This document shows positions 27,330 through 40,686 of a DNA stretch of 64,000 bases, piece by piece. The notes beneath the pieces are model-generated. The model ran no database searches. It was not told the DNA's origin and worked only from the letters and a program-made list of their open reading frames with translations. The number at the start of each line of letters is the position of its first letter. Within the stretch, counting starts at the first letter, position 1. Location of the stretch: assembly GCF_043641665.1 (NCBI RefSeq), contig NC_092184.1, positions 18,999,108-19,063,107 on the forward strand, in the 5' to 3' direction. The position numbers and the translations under genes were made by a program. The DNA is from Enoplosus armatus. Taxonomy: Eukaryota; Chordata; Actinopteri; Centrarchiformes; Enoplosidae.

Positions 27330-28030
27330 CTTTGCAGCGGCGCGTTGTCCGGATTTGTGACATTGTAAAAAGCACCAAGTGTTCGCTCGGTTGTTTTTGT
27401 CGGTGTCGGTGTGTCTTCAGGTCTCCAAGCCGCAGGACGAGTCGTCCATCTGACGCCGCGCGGTCGGTAAAAGTAAATCCTCTCTCACTATATTGTCTTA
27501 CAGACACCGCGGACTCGGTAAGTCTCCTCTCACTGTCCTACAGACACCGCGGGTCGGAACTAAAGCACCTCCGGTAGGTACATCAACTTGCGCCCAACTT
27601 TTCACTGTGCGCGCTTCGCTTGGCTCGTCCGCTCCTCTCTTGTCACCCCTCCTGTCCTGACGCACCCAGGTGTCCTCTAGTAGCCATTCAACTTTTCATT
27701 TTTCTCTTCCTCTCCCCCCTCCTCAGCCACTCGGGATGTGTCGTCTATATGATAGCAGAGAGATTCAGGGGAGGGGGGGTTCAAGCATCGCCCCCTTACT
27801 CTGAGCGTCCCGGACGGTTTGTGTTATGTTTCTCCTTCACGCATTGTCTCACAAGGAAGGATCCAGCGTGTCCACACATAAAGCCCGGAGAGACTCGAAA
27901 CACGGGACCGTCTTTGCTCCTGTCCCCCGGTCGGAAGCGACTCCTCTCCGCAGTAAATTTTAAAGTGACAGGGGCCCGGGGTTGGAAAGGGTGAGCGGGG
28001 TCAGGGAGAGGTCGGGATGGGGCTTCTAAA
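27330..28030 (-). promoter_or_regulatory. mecom: CpG-rich internal promoter candidate for EVI1
   Basis: By my count there are nearly thirty CpG dinucleotides in about 310 bases (27331-27641), followed by a second CpG-containing stretch to about 28010. The surrounding introns are CpG-poor and AT-rich. It lies immediately upstream of the probable first exon. I see no clear TATA box at a useful spacing, as is typical of CpG-type promoters. Transcription start sites cannot be fixed from sequence alone. Confidence 0.55.
27464..27556. repeat. Imperfect tandem duplication in CpG region
   Basis: Two adjacent copies (about 50 and 43 bases) of a unit running TCGGTAA - TCCTCTCTCACT - TGTC.TACAGACACCGCGG. 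Copy 2 starts near 27514. On the plus strand each copy has a donor-like GTAA and an acceptor-like YTACAG. Confidence 0.75.
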
Positions 28031-28039
28031 GGGATGAAC

Positions 28040-28044
<5 letters not shown>

Positions 28045-28099
<55 letters not shown>
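28045..28099. repeat. (CA)n microsatellite
   Basis: About 27 CA units bordering the upstream edge of the CpG-rich region. Confidence 0.95.
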
Positions 28100-28101
<2 letters not shown>

Positions 28102-31100
28102 CAGCCCTCTTTAATGAACCAACATAAGCATCAAAGCGCGTATCGTTATCCACGTGCTCCTAAACTTCTTCACAACACGCCGCGCCAGTTCATGGAGCAT
28201 TTTATGACATTAACCTGAAGATCCCAACTCTTTTCTTTTTTTTAACCTCGAGGTTATGATTTAGTTTTGAGCTGCATTTATGTTTGAATGCTAGAGTAAA
28301 TACAATAAGAAAAGTGGCAACTCGCCTGTAATAAAAACACGCAGCTTATTCTCTAATTGTGCTTGCGTTGGGGGAGTAATGTAACAACTAAGTGCTCCTC
28401 CTGGGGACCTCCAGGAAACTCCATAAGGACCATTGGAAGTCCCTGTGCCACAAATTGGGAACCATTGACCTAATCACCTGCTTTTCCCTGACTTGAACAT
28501 AAAGTGCTGTAGGTAGTTAGGTTAGGTATACTTGCGCGTCCTCCTCCCAAAATATCCCCTTTCACCACTGCGCCCACACGCAAAATAAACACATGAATTA
28601 TTATTTTTTTTAATGATCATAAAACCGTTCTTTTTTTTAATCAAAGATTAGACAGAGTAAGAGCTCAAGCTGGTCATGTCTGAATCAATCTTGAAACTAA
28701 AAACATATTTGTATTCGTCGCTCTCCTGCTCTGGCCTCTGCGCACCTGCTTTAGGCTCAAAAGAGGAGAGAAAATGTTGCATTCGCTTTATTTCTTCAGT
28801 GTTTAAAGCTGAACGTGATGCTGTGAATAAAAGGACACGCTTGGTATGGAATAATAAAGAAACGTCCTCGTTGTCGGCGGGTTGAGTTTATTAGGCAGCT
28901 CATAAAGCCGGAGAGGACAGGGCTTTGGCTGATGAGAGCAGATGATGATGGATAACGCCGCGCACTGTGACATTGACCTTCCATCCCAGATAATGCCTAT
29001 TGTTTTACGAAATCGCGGAGCAAATGTGCAGGAAGGACAGGAAAAATCATGTGTAAATAAGGCAGGACCCCGCCACCGATTCCCATCGTCTCGCACTCCT
29101 TGAGAACCGAGGAGAGACCCCGGTCCGCCCGGTCATTGATTTCCTGCCTCTCCTCGACTTGTCCATTGTTGGAACCCTTTTTAATTTAGCCATAAATTGG
29201 GAAAGCTCAAGTCGAATGAGCTGTTCTATTTTCTTCCTGTCAGGATGAGGGATTTGTTTTATGATGCATTGTGTATTAAATACAAGTAATCTGGGAAAGT
29301 GATTGCTTCACGGCCTCTCCGGGTCTGATCGAGGATCCCGATAGAGAGAGAGGGGTCTGAGAGCTCTTTTTCTGAACGGGAGGAAATGTCTGAAAAAGGA
29401 GGATAAACACGCGGGGTTTTGTGGTATCACTGGGGGTAAATTGGGTTAACAGTAACAGGACCCCTTAAGCCTGGCAACACGAAGACATGTTGCACTTCTC
29501 CCCCCCGTCAGGAGATGGCGTGCTCAACTGAACTGAACTTCTTAAACATTCCTCAATGGATAGTTGAACATTTCAGATGACGATATGATACTTAAACATA
29601 GTTATGCAGTTGTGAAGTGGCGTTGTTTTTTTTTTTTTAACTCAATCTTATTTTTTTTTTAATCAATAAACAAAATAACAACAAAATAATCACATTCACA
29701 ACAAAACTGTGTGCATCTGTGAAATATAATCTGGTGACTTAAAAGTCTGTTTATGACACTGATCAGACATCAGCAGCTGCACTACTTCATCTCCAGAAAT
29801 GTACTCGAGATAAGCCGTTTTATAAGTGTTATAGGGGTCTAACACTTGGGCACAGAGGTGCGTTAACTGACTCAAAAAAAAAAAAAAAAATCAATCCAAC
29901 TTTCCTTTGTGGGTCACGTGTTGGTTTCACTTCTAGTTTAAAGCACCGCAGCTTACACCTCCGTTTGTTACAGTCTGCTCACACCGGTCCGCTTTTTGAC
30001 TTATTATAAGATGGGGGGAGGGGGGGGGGTCATTTCTTTCTCCTCCACGTGAATTGCAGCACAAAACACCGACATTAAGGCGTCAAATTGCTCGATGGGA
30101 CATGAAAGATTCAGCTGTACGGGCTTGAATATATAATCACCTGAACGAGCGGCCATAAAGCCCTTGAATCTGCATTGAAAAAGACCGATGGGGGCGAATT
30201 TAAAACACTTGTTCATTTGTTAATAAAGCGCGAGAGTGATTTGCAAGGCGCAGCTCTAATTTATATTTACTCCACCAATCCGCCGTAAACAGCGGTCTGA
30301 TGTGCTGAGATGAAATAGATCTGTTTTATCTGAATTATGCCATGCCTTTGTCATAACCATTTTGACATAGCTACTAAATAGCGGCGTGGAAAAGCTGTTT
30401 ATCAACAGATTACAAACCAAACACATGCAGGCTTCAGGGTATGTTAGTTCCGACTATATCATGCCACACAGCATTTCATACTTATTTAAGGGACTCTTAA
30501 AACATACAGCATCCGCGCGATGTTTAGTGCCGAGGCTTTAAAGTGCTGTGAAATTCTTGAAAGGAGGTTAAATTGCTTAAATGGGCCCATGATTATTTTG
30601 CTTGCGGCTTTCTTGTTTGTTTTAGGAGTTCAGTCACGCAAAAACCAATTCATAAGTGAATGTAGGGAATTTTTATGATCAAATAGCTTCATATTTCACT
30701 TGATCTGAGGTTCAGCTTCATGGGCGTAAAACTGGGCCGTTCTTTTTTTTTTCATCCTTTGAGTTAACTTTGCAGCAATATTTGTCTGGTATAGAAAAAA
30801 AAAAGTGATTTTGGATTTTGCTGCTCAATCTCGAGCCATGTGAAGTCAGATGGGACAGGCTGGAGAAGAGGGGGATTCCCGTGTGGGTTGCAAACTGACT
30901 CCAGCCAGCGAGCTGCAAGAAGCCTACCGCTGCAACCGAGGGGCCACATGGAAACACTGTGTAGGCCTGTGTGGCGCATTCCAGCACATCCTCCAGGAGA
31001 GCGGAAAGAAGAAGAAAAAAAAAAAAAGAAAGAGAGGAGAGAAAGAAAATATCGCAGCCAAATCCACATGAAATAGCATTCACGGCGAGACCTCCCATTG

Positions 31101-32200
31101 ACACCGGCGTAAAAGCTGCATTAAGCCTCCATCATGACTCTGTAGACACTGCCCCCCTGCACATTTTATTTTGCTTAAATGTGGTGCGATTCAATCAAGT
31201 GGTAAAAACTCATTTAAAGCTCAGAGGAACTGTTAGGCTACAGTTTGCACAACACTCTGCAACTTTGTTTTATTTAATTAACACATCCATCAGCCAAGAT
31301 TAGTGCGACAAAACGTGAACTGTGCAGGTTTAAGCCCCTATATTAAAGGATAGACCCGGTGTCCATATAGCCCAATTACCATTAAAACAGAGCAGAGGAA
31401 ATGAAAGGGGAAAATGTAAATAAAAAATTTCCTTGGGTCTGGAAGTAGGCCCGTTGTGAGCGGCGTGTTAATCTCCACCTCAGTAATTTGGTTCTGCGGG
31501 AGAAGACAGAAGCCCTGCTGCTGTGCCCTGCACTTCATAAATCACTGCTTTATGTGGACAAGGTCAGCGCCACCCCCCCCGCCCCCCCCTTACCACCACC
31601 ACCTCCACCCTTCCACTGGCCCCTCCCGGCCCCTCCGCCATGTTTACCCGGCCGCCCGGGGGCTCTCAGGACCAGACCAGCTCACTTCTAATTACTTTGG
31701 ATTATTTTCATTTGCCGGGGGTCAGCCAGGCATTCCGACAGAGAGAGAAAGAGAGAGGGATGATTTCTTGACAAATTCTGTGGCCTGAGAGGAACAGGCC
31801 CTGCGTGTTTGCTGAATTAGCACCCGGTCATTTTGTTTTGGCACTGTCTGCTCCTGTCTCTGACAGCTGGTTGCAGTGACAGGCCGGCCAGAACTCTGCA
31901 TACATGTCTATATTACCAAATCCTCTATTTCATTCATAACTACATTTTCTTTTAGAGTAGGGGGGTTCTTCCATGGTGGGATGAGGTAAATCAATTCCCA
32001 TTAAAGAGGGCAGACATATTTGTTTCATCCGTTTTATAGAGAGGAGTGTCAATTTTGGAACAAGGCAGGGCATCACGACGTGATGCTTGATTGAGAGGAT
32101 TTATGAGAAGACATGATCTCATCTCATTTACCAGGTCAGAGAAGGATGGTGTGAGGGAGGCTTCTTACAAAGGGACATTGTGCCTTTTCATCATTAAAAT
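28100..32200. other. Large upstream intron, segment 1
   Basis: No exon recognised on either strand. Notable content: non-repetitive stretches at 28860-29330 and 30190-30720 with SOX, FOX, GATA and homeodomain-like motifs (see findings), T and A runs at 29627-29660 and 29874-29890, a G-rich run at 30013-30029, an A-rich purine patch at 31005-31050, and C-rich sequence at 31560-31640. Confidence 0.5.
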
Positions 32201-35200
32201 GCATTTGTTAATCTGAACTGCAGAAAGAGAGAGAGAGAGAACTATCTAACAAACTTAAATTATTTCCATCACATTAAAATATTAATATAATACAATCCTA
32301 CTACAAATCTGGGCTGTAATCTGTGTTACAGAAGCACAAGTGCTGGATTAAAAAGAGCACATGCATATCTCCACCATGGATATTTAATTAGAATAAATGT
32401 GATGTGTTTAATAGATCCTCAGTGTGAATGAGATATATCGTATCTTGGCTGGCACAAGTGACCAGGCGCTGCAACAAGACATGCTCACTGGGTTATAAAG
32501 GAGCAGTGCAACCTACTATTAAACATGATTTGAGCATCAGGGGGAGGAGGAAGAGTGGATGTTATGCAACACTCAAAAGTCAATTTAAAGATAATTGGTT
32601 TTAACCTGATGTGCGCTGTTGTTTAGCGCCTGGTATGTGGCTGCAGCGGGTTGGGGGTCTTTGAGAGGGTGGGGTGGGGGGTAGGGGAGGTGGCAGCGAT
32701 GTACAGAAAGTAGTACTGCCTGTGGTAATCGCAGACACTTCCTCCGCAGAGCCTCAGCATACAGGGCCACACTGTATGTGGGCTACAGGGTGCGATAAAG
32801 CTGCACAAGAGTCAAAGGTCACGTTTTTCAAGCATAAATCCAGCGGACACACAGCTCCCATACGCATGGGACAGACTGGAAACTTAAACAACCCACTCCA
32901 CCCCACTCCAGCCCAGCGGAGAAAGGGGGGAGGTAATTAGAGCATGTTGCCGGTCGCCGCAGGGGGAACAAATCGGCTCTAAAACGCTCATAGATATCAT
33001 CTTTAAAAGAGCTTTTTATGTACAAGAGGTAAAGCGGTATGGAACTGAACACGGCACTTCAGATGTTCAAGTGTCACACATTCATTACATTTATTGAGCT
33101 CTCTTCTCACGTTTAAAGTCAGGGGCTCTGCTGTAACACTGCGACAATCTGCTTTTCATATACCGTGTCCAATTGCAAGGCTAATATTTTAATGTTGGCT
33201 GATATCAGACCCATGTAATACTTGTTCAATGTCACAAGAGAAAACGCTGCCATGCCAGCTGGATATCGTACAGCCACCATAGAAAAAAACTGAATCTTTT
33301 AGAAAAGGCGACTGATATCATATTAATGAAGGATGAAAGAAGCTGATTGGAGGTAAAGAATGCATTGTTGTTATATTTACAATTAAGCTTGAACAAGATA
33401 CAACTGAAAACCAGTTAACATGTCTTGGACAGAGCAATGAATTTGGTGAAAAAGACCAGCTGCCCGAAGGCGATGCAGGTGGAGAAACAGACACCCAGCA
33501 GTTGATGGCTCACAGATACACAGACCCTTTTGTGTGTTTACGTTTATTGGGTGTTTTCCTTTTTTTGCAACGCAAAGAAAAAAGCTTACATTGTTGCACT
33601 GAGGAGAAACATGACAAGTGGGACTAATGGGTATTTCTTATCCAAAATTTACAAGTGGTCAATGTGAGAAAGTGAGAAAATGTTCTTGAGTAAGTGCAAA
33701 GCATAAGCAGATTGTGGAAGTGCGTTCACTATGTCCAGCGCACACACACGGAAACCCCCACCACACACACTGGAATTTGTTACCCAGCGCAGGTCAGCTC
33801 AGTGTATGTGGGCATGATTAAAGTCAGAATTAACTCGGAAAACAACAAATCAGCTGCAACAACCCTAAAATGAAGGAAAGCTGAGCAGCTCACACATAAC
33901 ACAGGGACACGGAGTGGCTGCCATTAAAGGCTTCACTGGCTTTCAGTAGCATCAAAGAGGCCCCTGAGTTAGGCTGGGATTATATTTAACCCGGGAGCTT
34001 GTTGCACTGCTGAGTACAGGGCACATGCTGATGCTGCTGCCAGTACACCATGCTTCTGGCTTTCAGACCAACGCTCTCATTAAAATGTGGCTTGGGCACT
34101 GTTTCCTACAGGAACACACACATGGAGTAATGCACGGACACACGGAAAGACAGAAACAGTCAACAACAAAACAAAAAACAGAAAAATGACATATTACTGT
34201 GGCGACTTTATGAATTCATGACCATATGCTATGATATGTTTTTTTTCTTCTTCTACTTCTAACAGAACTACTACTCTTTATGGTAATATTTTAAACTCTT
34301 AATGTTTATTTATCCTTCTATAATTCATCATACTTTACTAGTTGCACTAGAGCTAGGTGAAAACACACAGGATATTTTGCAATATTGATATAAACTGTAT
34401 ATAGCAAATATATACAAAATCACATATAAAATTACATATGTTTGATTACTTTACATATGGTTTTCATCATATATGAATAATGTAACATATATATACTTAA
34501 CAAATATATCATAAATCAAAATGATCAAATTGTTGTGCAGTTACGTATTACATGAGACTAAAATCCTCATGTGTAGAACTTGAACTTTAATACTTATCTT
34601 TAATCGTTTTTAATGAGAGCTCATGCATAAAAATGAATCTGGCTAACAGAAATTTCAAGAAGATTTTCCACAATATGCTTCTGCTGGAAGTCGATAAATG
34701 ATAATATTGACTCATCCCCCATCCCTGGTGCATACAGGCTTGTAAATACAAGAACAGATGCAAAAGTTCTCCGCGGACGTGTGCATGCCTGCAGGAGGCC
34801 CAATCCTGAGACAATGCAATCTCACTTGGCACATTTCAGCAGTCAGACTTGATATGAACCATCAGACATGTGCGTCAATACTCCCAAGGTTTATTCAATT
34901 CCAAACCAATCATTCTGGTGTCATACACTTTTGGGTTAATATTCTAACTGTGAGGCCCAGGGCTAGGTGAAGATAAATCAGCTTTTATGATGGGTTGTTA
35001 TGGTTTTTACGGCAGTGGGGTTGTGAGGGACTGATTTGGGGATCAATCACCTGCAGGTGTCTGCTGGGGGCCGGGGTGCTGTGAGGATCGATTGAGGATC
35101 TAGAGCTGCGGTGATGGAATAGATGTGTGTTTGTGTGTGTGTATTGAGATTGGGTGCAGTTGTAGAAGTGTGTGAGAGACAAAAGTGATGAAGGTGTGTA

Positions 35201-36500
35201 TGTGAGTGCTTCAGAGACAGAGAGGAGATATATCTGGGGCTGCAGCAGTGATGAAGGGCCGCTGGACTATGACCACACCATCTCGGCTCTTATCGGAGAC
35301 CCCCCCCTTCTCCCTCTCTCTCAATCCACTTCTTTATCTATATGGCACTTTGGAAAATCTCATTGTCACACAACATTTAACAAAGACAAAAGTCTCAGGC
35401 GGGCAGCTGGAGATGACTGGCCTGACAGAGCACGGAGCTGGTGTGCAGAGTATCCCTCACACAACCTCTCTCACTCACGTCTTGCGTGTTTTCCACTGGG
35501 AGAGGCCAGCAATGTGGGCGCAAAACACCGCCAAGAGACACAAACAAGTGTGTGCATCTCTGCGCACAGATGGCACGAGCGCACATCAACACGCAGACAC
35601 ATTCGCTGCGCTGAAGTTTGACAGTTTCTGTCTCTTTCTCTTTCCCTCCCTCCCAGGATACGGTGTTTATACGCATTCAACATCTCCCCTGACCGTCAGA
35701 CGGCTGCTTCCTCCGTGCTGTCAGCGGAGCCCGGGCTGAAACAAAAGAGGCGGAGAGCGAGGCCTACGGTTTCTGAATCAGAGGAAGTTGGTGCTGATTA
35801 CGCTGCCCCTGAAGAAGCATTCCGATCCTGTTAACTCGCACGCTGGCTGCCAACTCCAAACCATGCAGCAAAGCACTGGGAGAGTAAACCTCACACAGCC
35901 CCACCCTGAGTGCCCTCTGCCTGCCCAGGACAAGCATCTGCCCTCTCTTCCTTTTCACTACTTTCTTTTCCTCCTTTGTCTCATCTCCTCTTTCCTCCCT
36001 CTTTTTTATTTATCCCCTTTGTTCTTCTCAACTGCTGCTGATGCTTCTCCACTCCTAGATCCTCTATTTACCCTCTTCCTCCCGTTTCTACTAATCTCTC
36101 CTCCACCTTCTGTTTTGTTTTTATTCCTTTTTGAGCCTCTCATCTCCTCCATCATCCCCTCCGCACAGAGACACGACAGCAGGCTCTCGTTGGAGGAGAG
36201 AACATTCCACCTTCTTCACACCCTTACCTCTCTATCCCTGATGAATGCCTTCACTCCACTTGTTTATAAGATAGAGGGGGTTATTCATAATCAAGCCTAA
36301 GAGAGTATGTACACACTGTGGACATCCTGATAGAAGGCAACGTATTAAATTTCTGTTTGTTTGACAGGAGCGCTGTCTCTCTCCTTCTCCTTGACGGGAA
36401 GACCCCCATCCATCCAAGCAGGGGGCGCGACCCCAGCAGCACTCCCCTCTCTTTCTCTCTCTGAAGTGCTAACACATATTAAGTAAATGAAGAGTCTCTT
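32200..36500. other. Large upstream intron, segment 2
   Basis: No exon recognised. It contains a G-rich run at 32667-32688, an AT-rich stretch at 34240-34530 with many ATATAT/TACATAT units, and pyrimidine-rich sequence at 35940-36160. That composition opens a long hydrophobic frame without family resemblance. Confidence 0.5.
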
Positions 36501-39500
36501 CAGGCCGGCAGGAGACAAACGAGCTTCTTAAACATCGGAGGAGTGGCGGTTTGATCTGGTGTCGGCGGGTGTTTACGACGTAACTGCGGCAGAGTTGTGT
36601 TTGTGATGTTACCCATCTAAGTGTGTTTATACTGTGGTGGAGATGGCCCCGGTCTCTTAGCCAGGTGCTGAAGCTCTACGTCTTCTGTTTGAGAGGGAGA
36701 GTACGCTCATGGCTTTGGAGCGTGTGTGTGCGTTCATACCCTGCAAGCTTGTGTGTGGCAGTGCTTGTAGGCCAAATGCTGTCCAGACAGGCAGAACCAG
36801 AAACAGGTTTCAGGTTAGGGTGTCTGCTCTCATTCTCCTCCAAGCTTTTCCTCCTGTCTTTCTGTCTCATTCTCTCTTTCTCTCAGTGATTATTGTCATT
36901 CTTGCTGTTGACAAAAAAAACAAAACAACACTACTAGTGGGAAGTGTAAAAAAAAAGGGGTGGGGGTGGGCGGGGAAGCACGACCGAGCCGCAGTGGGCT
37001 GACGGCGGTAGTGGGGGGCTATAAGGCCCCCAGGGTGGGTATAGGGTTTTGGTGAGGGCTTGGGGGTTGGTGGTGAGGTGTGCTCGGAGAGAGGGCCCTG
37101 GTGTAATCTCAGTGCTGAATAGACGGAGCTCTTAATAGAATCCCGTCGTCCGGCTGCCACCGAGAGAAACAAGAGCTGTAATGGATGGGCTCAGCTCTGG
37201 CTCCCACTTTCCCCCCCGTGACCCCTGCGTTGGTCAGAAGTAAGAGCTAAAGAAGCATTGTAGCCTCGGGCCTGATTGAATGGGGAGGGAGGGAGGTGGT
37301 GGTGGCAGTTGGGGGGAGAGGGGGGGAGGCAGCCGCACTGATAGACCAATTTCCCACTACTACGAGCAGTAGGGCTTGATTGATGAGGGCTGGTGCTGGT
37401 GAGAGGAGGCCCATCACATGCGATCACATAAATACTTATTCAGCTCGAATTGGGCCTGACAAGCCTTACGACAGCTTTGTGCTGTCACAGATATCATTGG
37501 AAGGAAAACGCATCATTAATCATGCGTAATTAACTTTTCCAAACGGAGGTTCGGCTTGGAACCAGTAGTAACCCACTCAGTGCCCAGATAAAAAATTCCA
37601 GCATCTTAACTGGGATTGGAGAGGGCCTTGTTAAAAGCTAGAGCCAGTTTCCCCTGAGCCGCTCCGTTTGTACAGGAAACGGCTTCATTAGTATCGGTTT
37701 AGGGCTCTAATGGCCCCGATACAAAGCCTCCTCTCTCTAACCCAACCGTGTTCAGTGGCCTTACAGTGCAATATCCTGTGAGCGCGCACGGCCATAATGT
37801 TCTCCGTTTGAAGTCGGAGCAGAACCCATGTGAACGCCTGCCACTAGTTAACTACCTTGACCCAACCATAAAGCAGTGTGGAGGAGTGACCGTTGGAGAG
37901 CCCAACTAGCTACGTGGTTTCATTCTTGCTCTCTCTCTCTCCTGGCCAAAGGTAGCCTCCCCATGGGAGTAAACTGGACCAGAGCCCTTTTGTTTTAAAG
38001 CAGCAGACCAAATGATCTGCCTCACATAAGGAAAAACACAAACACACACATACTCATACACTGATGCCTGCACAGACGTACTACCATATCTCATCTGATC
38101 AGCATTCCTCCTTCAGCTCTCCAAGCAGTTCGCACGGGAGAAGACAGAAAACAATGAGGGCAAAGCTACTGTGTACCTTTAAGTGGAACTGGAATCAAAG
38201 CTCTTTCAGGAAAATCAAATATTATCTTAGAGTTTACAAAAGAATTAGAAAATATGTTCTACAACTCAGAAAACAACACAAAGCCTAGAAACAGGCTGGT
38301 GAGTTAAAGTATATCAGTACAGAAGTCCTTGTAGCACATACAGTGCAACATATAATTGTTCTAGACTTGTGCATTGATTTCAACAATAATTCAGGTGAAA
38401 TGACAGCTTTAAAAGTAAAACAGTCTTTTCTTAAAAATGTACAATCCCACTGGTGCAGTACTCAAGATGCAGGTATGCTCTATTATCCCCCACAGCCACA
38501 GATCCCATTTTTCCTGAGGGTTCTTGTGGGCATCACATATTTCTCTGACTCACTTTTAGACTTAAGTTCAGACGTACTTATGACATGCTTCAGTGTGCAC
38601 TGTTAGATGAAATTATATCGTATTTCTGAGAGAACGGGCTCCACAGCAAACTTTCCATTTTTTCCATACATGGTTAGCAATCGACACAGTGGATCACAAA
38701 CACGTACGCATGCACACACTCCCAGGTTCAGTCATCCCTCTCCTTCAGTTGGTCATCTGTGGTCATTTCCTCTAAACATCATCCTCACTGCAGCAGGGAC
38801 TTGACTCATTTCCTGCCTGCTAATTAGCTCTGTCTGGCCTGAGAGAAAAAGAAGACGACACACTAAAACATAATAGTCATACTCCACATATAGACACCAT
38901 GACATCGTCTGAGCAGAACCATCTACAAGCACTAACAAACACACAGAACACACACACACACACACACACACACACAGCATCTTACTTATTACTACATTAA
39001 AATGCATTTTTACAACACTGCTGTGCTTGCGGATGGGGGTGAGATCAAATCATCATGGCAAAATGGCAGCTATGTTTTATTCGAGCAGATATTGTACTGC
39101 AGCCTGGCTTGGCAACAGACAGTATGTAAAAATAGCGAGTAAAACACAGTGAGGAGCTCAGTGAAAACAGTCTGTATGGTTACTGGCACAAGCAGGACAC
39201 AGCTGACTGAAATCTCTGTCAGGCACATGGTGAGGAAAGCAACTACCATTATTGGCTGCCCTGGTCACCCCTCCAAAGTCCTTAAGGTGCCACTTCAGAG
39301 TGTCTAAACCGAAGAGTAAAAGAACCAGTGATTGATTCATTTATCATTATGTACATTACACTGATGAGTGATTTGTTTTTTTCAGCTGACTACTTCTTTG
39401 GGCTTATCAAATGCCATTTTCTTGATGCTTGACTGCATGAGTAGCTTTGCTATAACATGTTGATTTGTTGTATGTTTTTAATCCCTGCTGGCAGAACTCA

Positions 39501-40680
39501 ATTAAAATATGAACTGTGCTTAGTTTGGCTGAATTAAGATGAGGGGAAAAGAGTATAATGGGATAGATTTGAATGAATCAAATTTATTTAATTTAATAGA
39601 ATTGAATCAAGCTGAATTTTAATGAATAGCAGAAGTCCTCCCTGAAATGCCCCCTCTAGTTCAGAGTCCCACCAACATTGTATACCCTTTCTCCTACAGT
39701 AACTGTGGAGCTATAGCTATGTATTTTAGCCTAACGTCCAGCATCTGGTTTCCCAGACCAACCCCTGCTTGATTTAGTTCTTTACACCCCTTACTCACCT
39801 ACACTCACATCTCCATTTGGATGAGCAGCCTGGGCCAGTAAAGCAGAGTCAAGGCCCAGACTAGGTGGCGGGGACAGGGGGTTCAGTCTCAAGAAGACAG
39901 GCCTAAATAATAGCAAAATTAATTCAGGAGTCTTGGGGAGAAACAGACTTGGGTTGCTTCAAGTACACAAATCCACATTCAATTATATGTTAGTCTAGAT
40001 ATGGGACAATCCAACGGTAATGGAGACAGGTGGTTAAAGCAAGACCACACGCAGAGGAGGAGAGACGAGGAAGAGTGGAGGAGTGCGAGAGAAAAGAGGG
40101 AGTGGGTGAAGGGTCAAGTACATTCAGTCAGCTTAGTTTGACTTATATGGAGAGGGGAGACAACAATAAGTGCTTGTGTGTCAGGGCCTTGAAGGCAGCA
40201 CAGCTCTTCTGCTCTCACAATGGCTTCCCACTCCAGGGCCAAGCACAGCCTGAGCTCACTTAGTAACATCACCCCAGTTTCTCCCGAAACTACATTTCAC
40301 TGATGGTCTTCATGATTTGTCTGTGAGAAGAACAATTTATAAGCTGGTAAAAAGATTCAAATAGCCAAATAACACTGTCTACTTCTCATTACAAACATCT
40401 GCAGTTGGCCTCGGTACTTGTAAGCCTTACTTGGCGCAGTTGTGGGAACGTGGCTATTGTGTAAGCCCTTAAAAATAATCTGTCTGCTTTCAGCTCAGCT
40501 CAGTTGCTCAGGATAGATGATTGGCTGACAGTCGGGGCTGTTTTTTCTCTCATTCACAGATAGGGTATTCTTAAAGGGGTGTCTTGACCATTGAGGTTTG
40601 TTTGTAAGATAACAGGCCACTGACAAAGCTCAGGTTAAAATTTTACCGGCATTGAAACTGGTGTAAAATCACCCTTTTCA
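36500..40680. other. Large upstream intron, segment 3
   Basis: No exon recognised. It holds a G-quadruplex-type run at 36957-36975 within a G-rich stretch to about 37330, a non-repetitive candidate regulatory stretch at 37430-37900, (CA)n at 38949-38976, and AT-rich sequence at 39360-39610. Confidence 0.5.
38949..38976. repeat. (CA)n microsatellite
   Basis: About 14 CA units. Confidence 0.9.
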
Positions 40681-40686
40681 AGTCAC

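Noticed and set aside
35172..36300. Plus-strand open frames of about 149-177 codons, one hydrophobic
   Set aside because: The hydrophobic run comes from pyrimidine-rich sequence (CTC/TTT). There is no signal-peptide-like start context, homology or splice structure.
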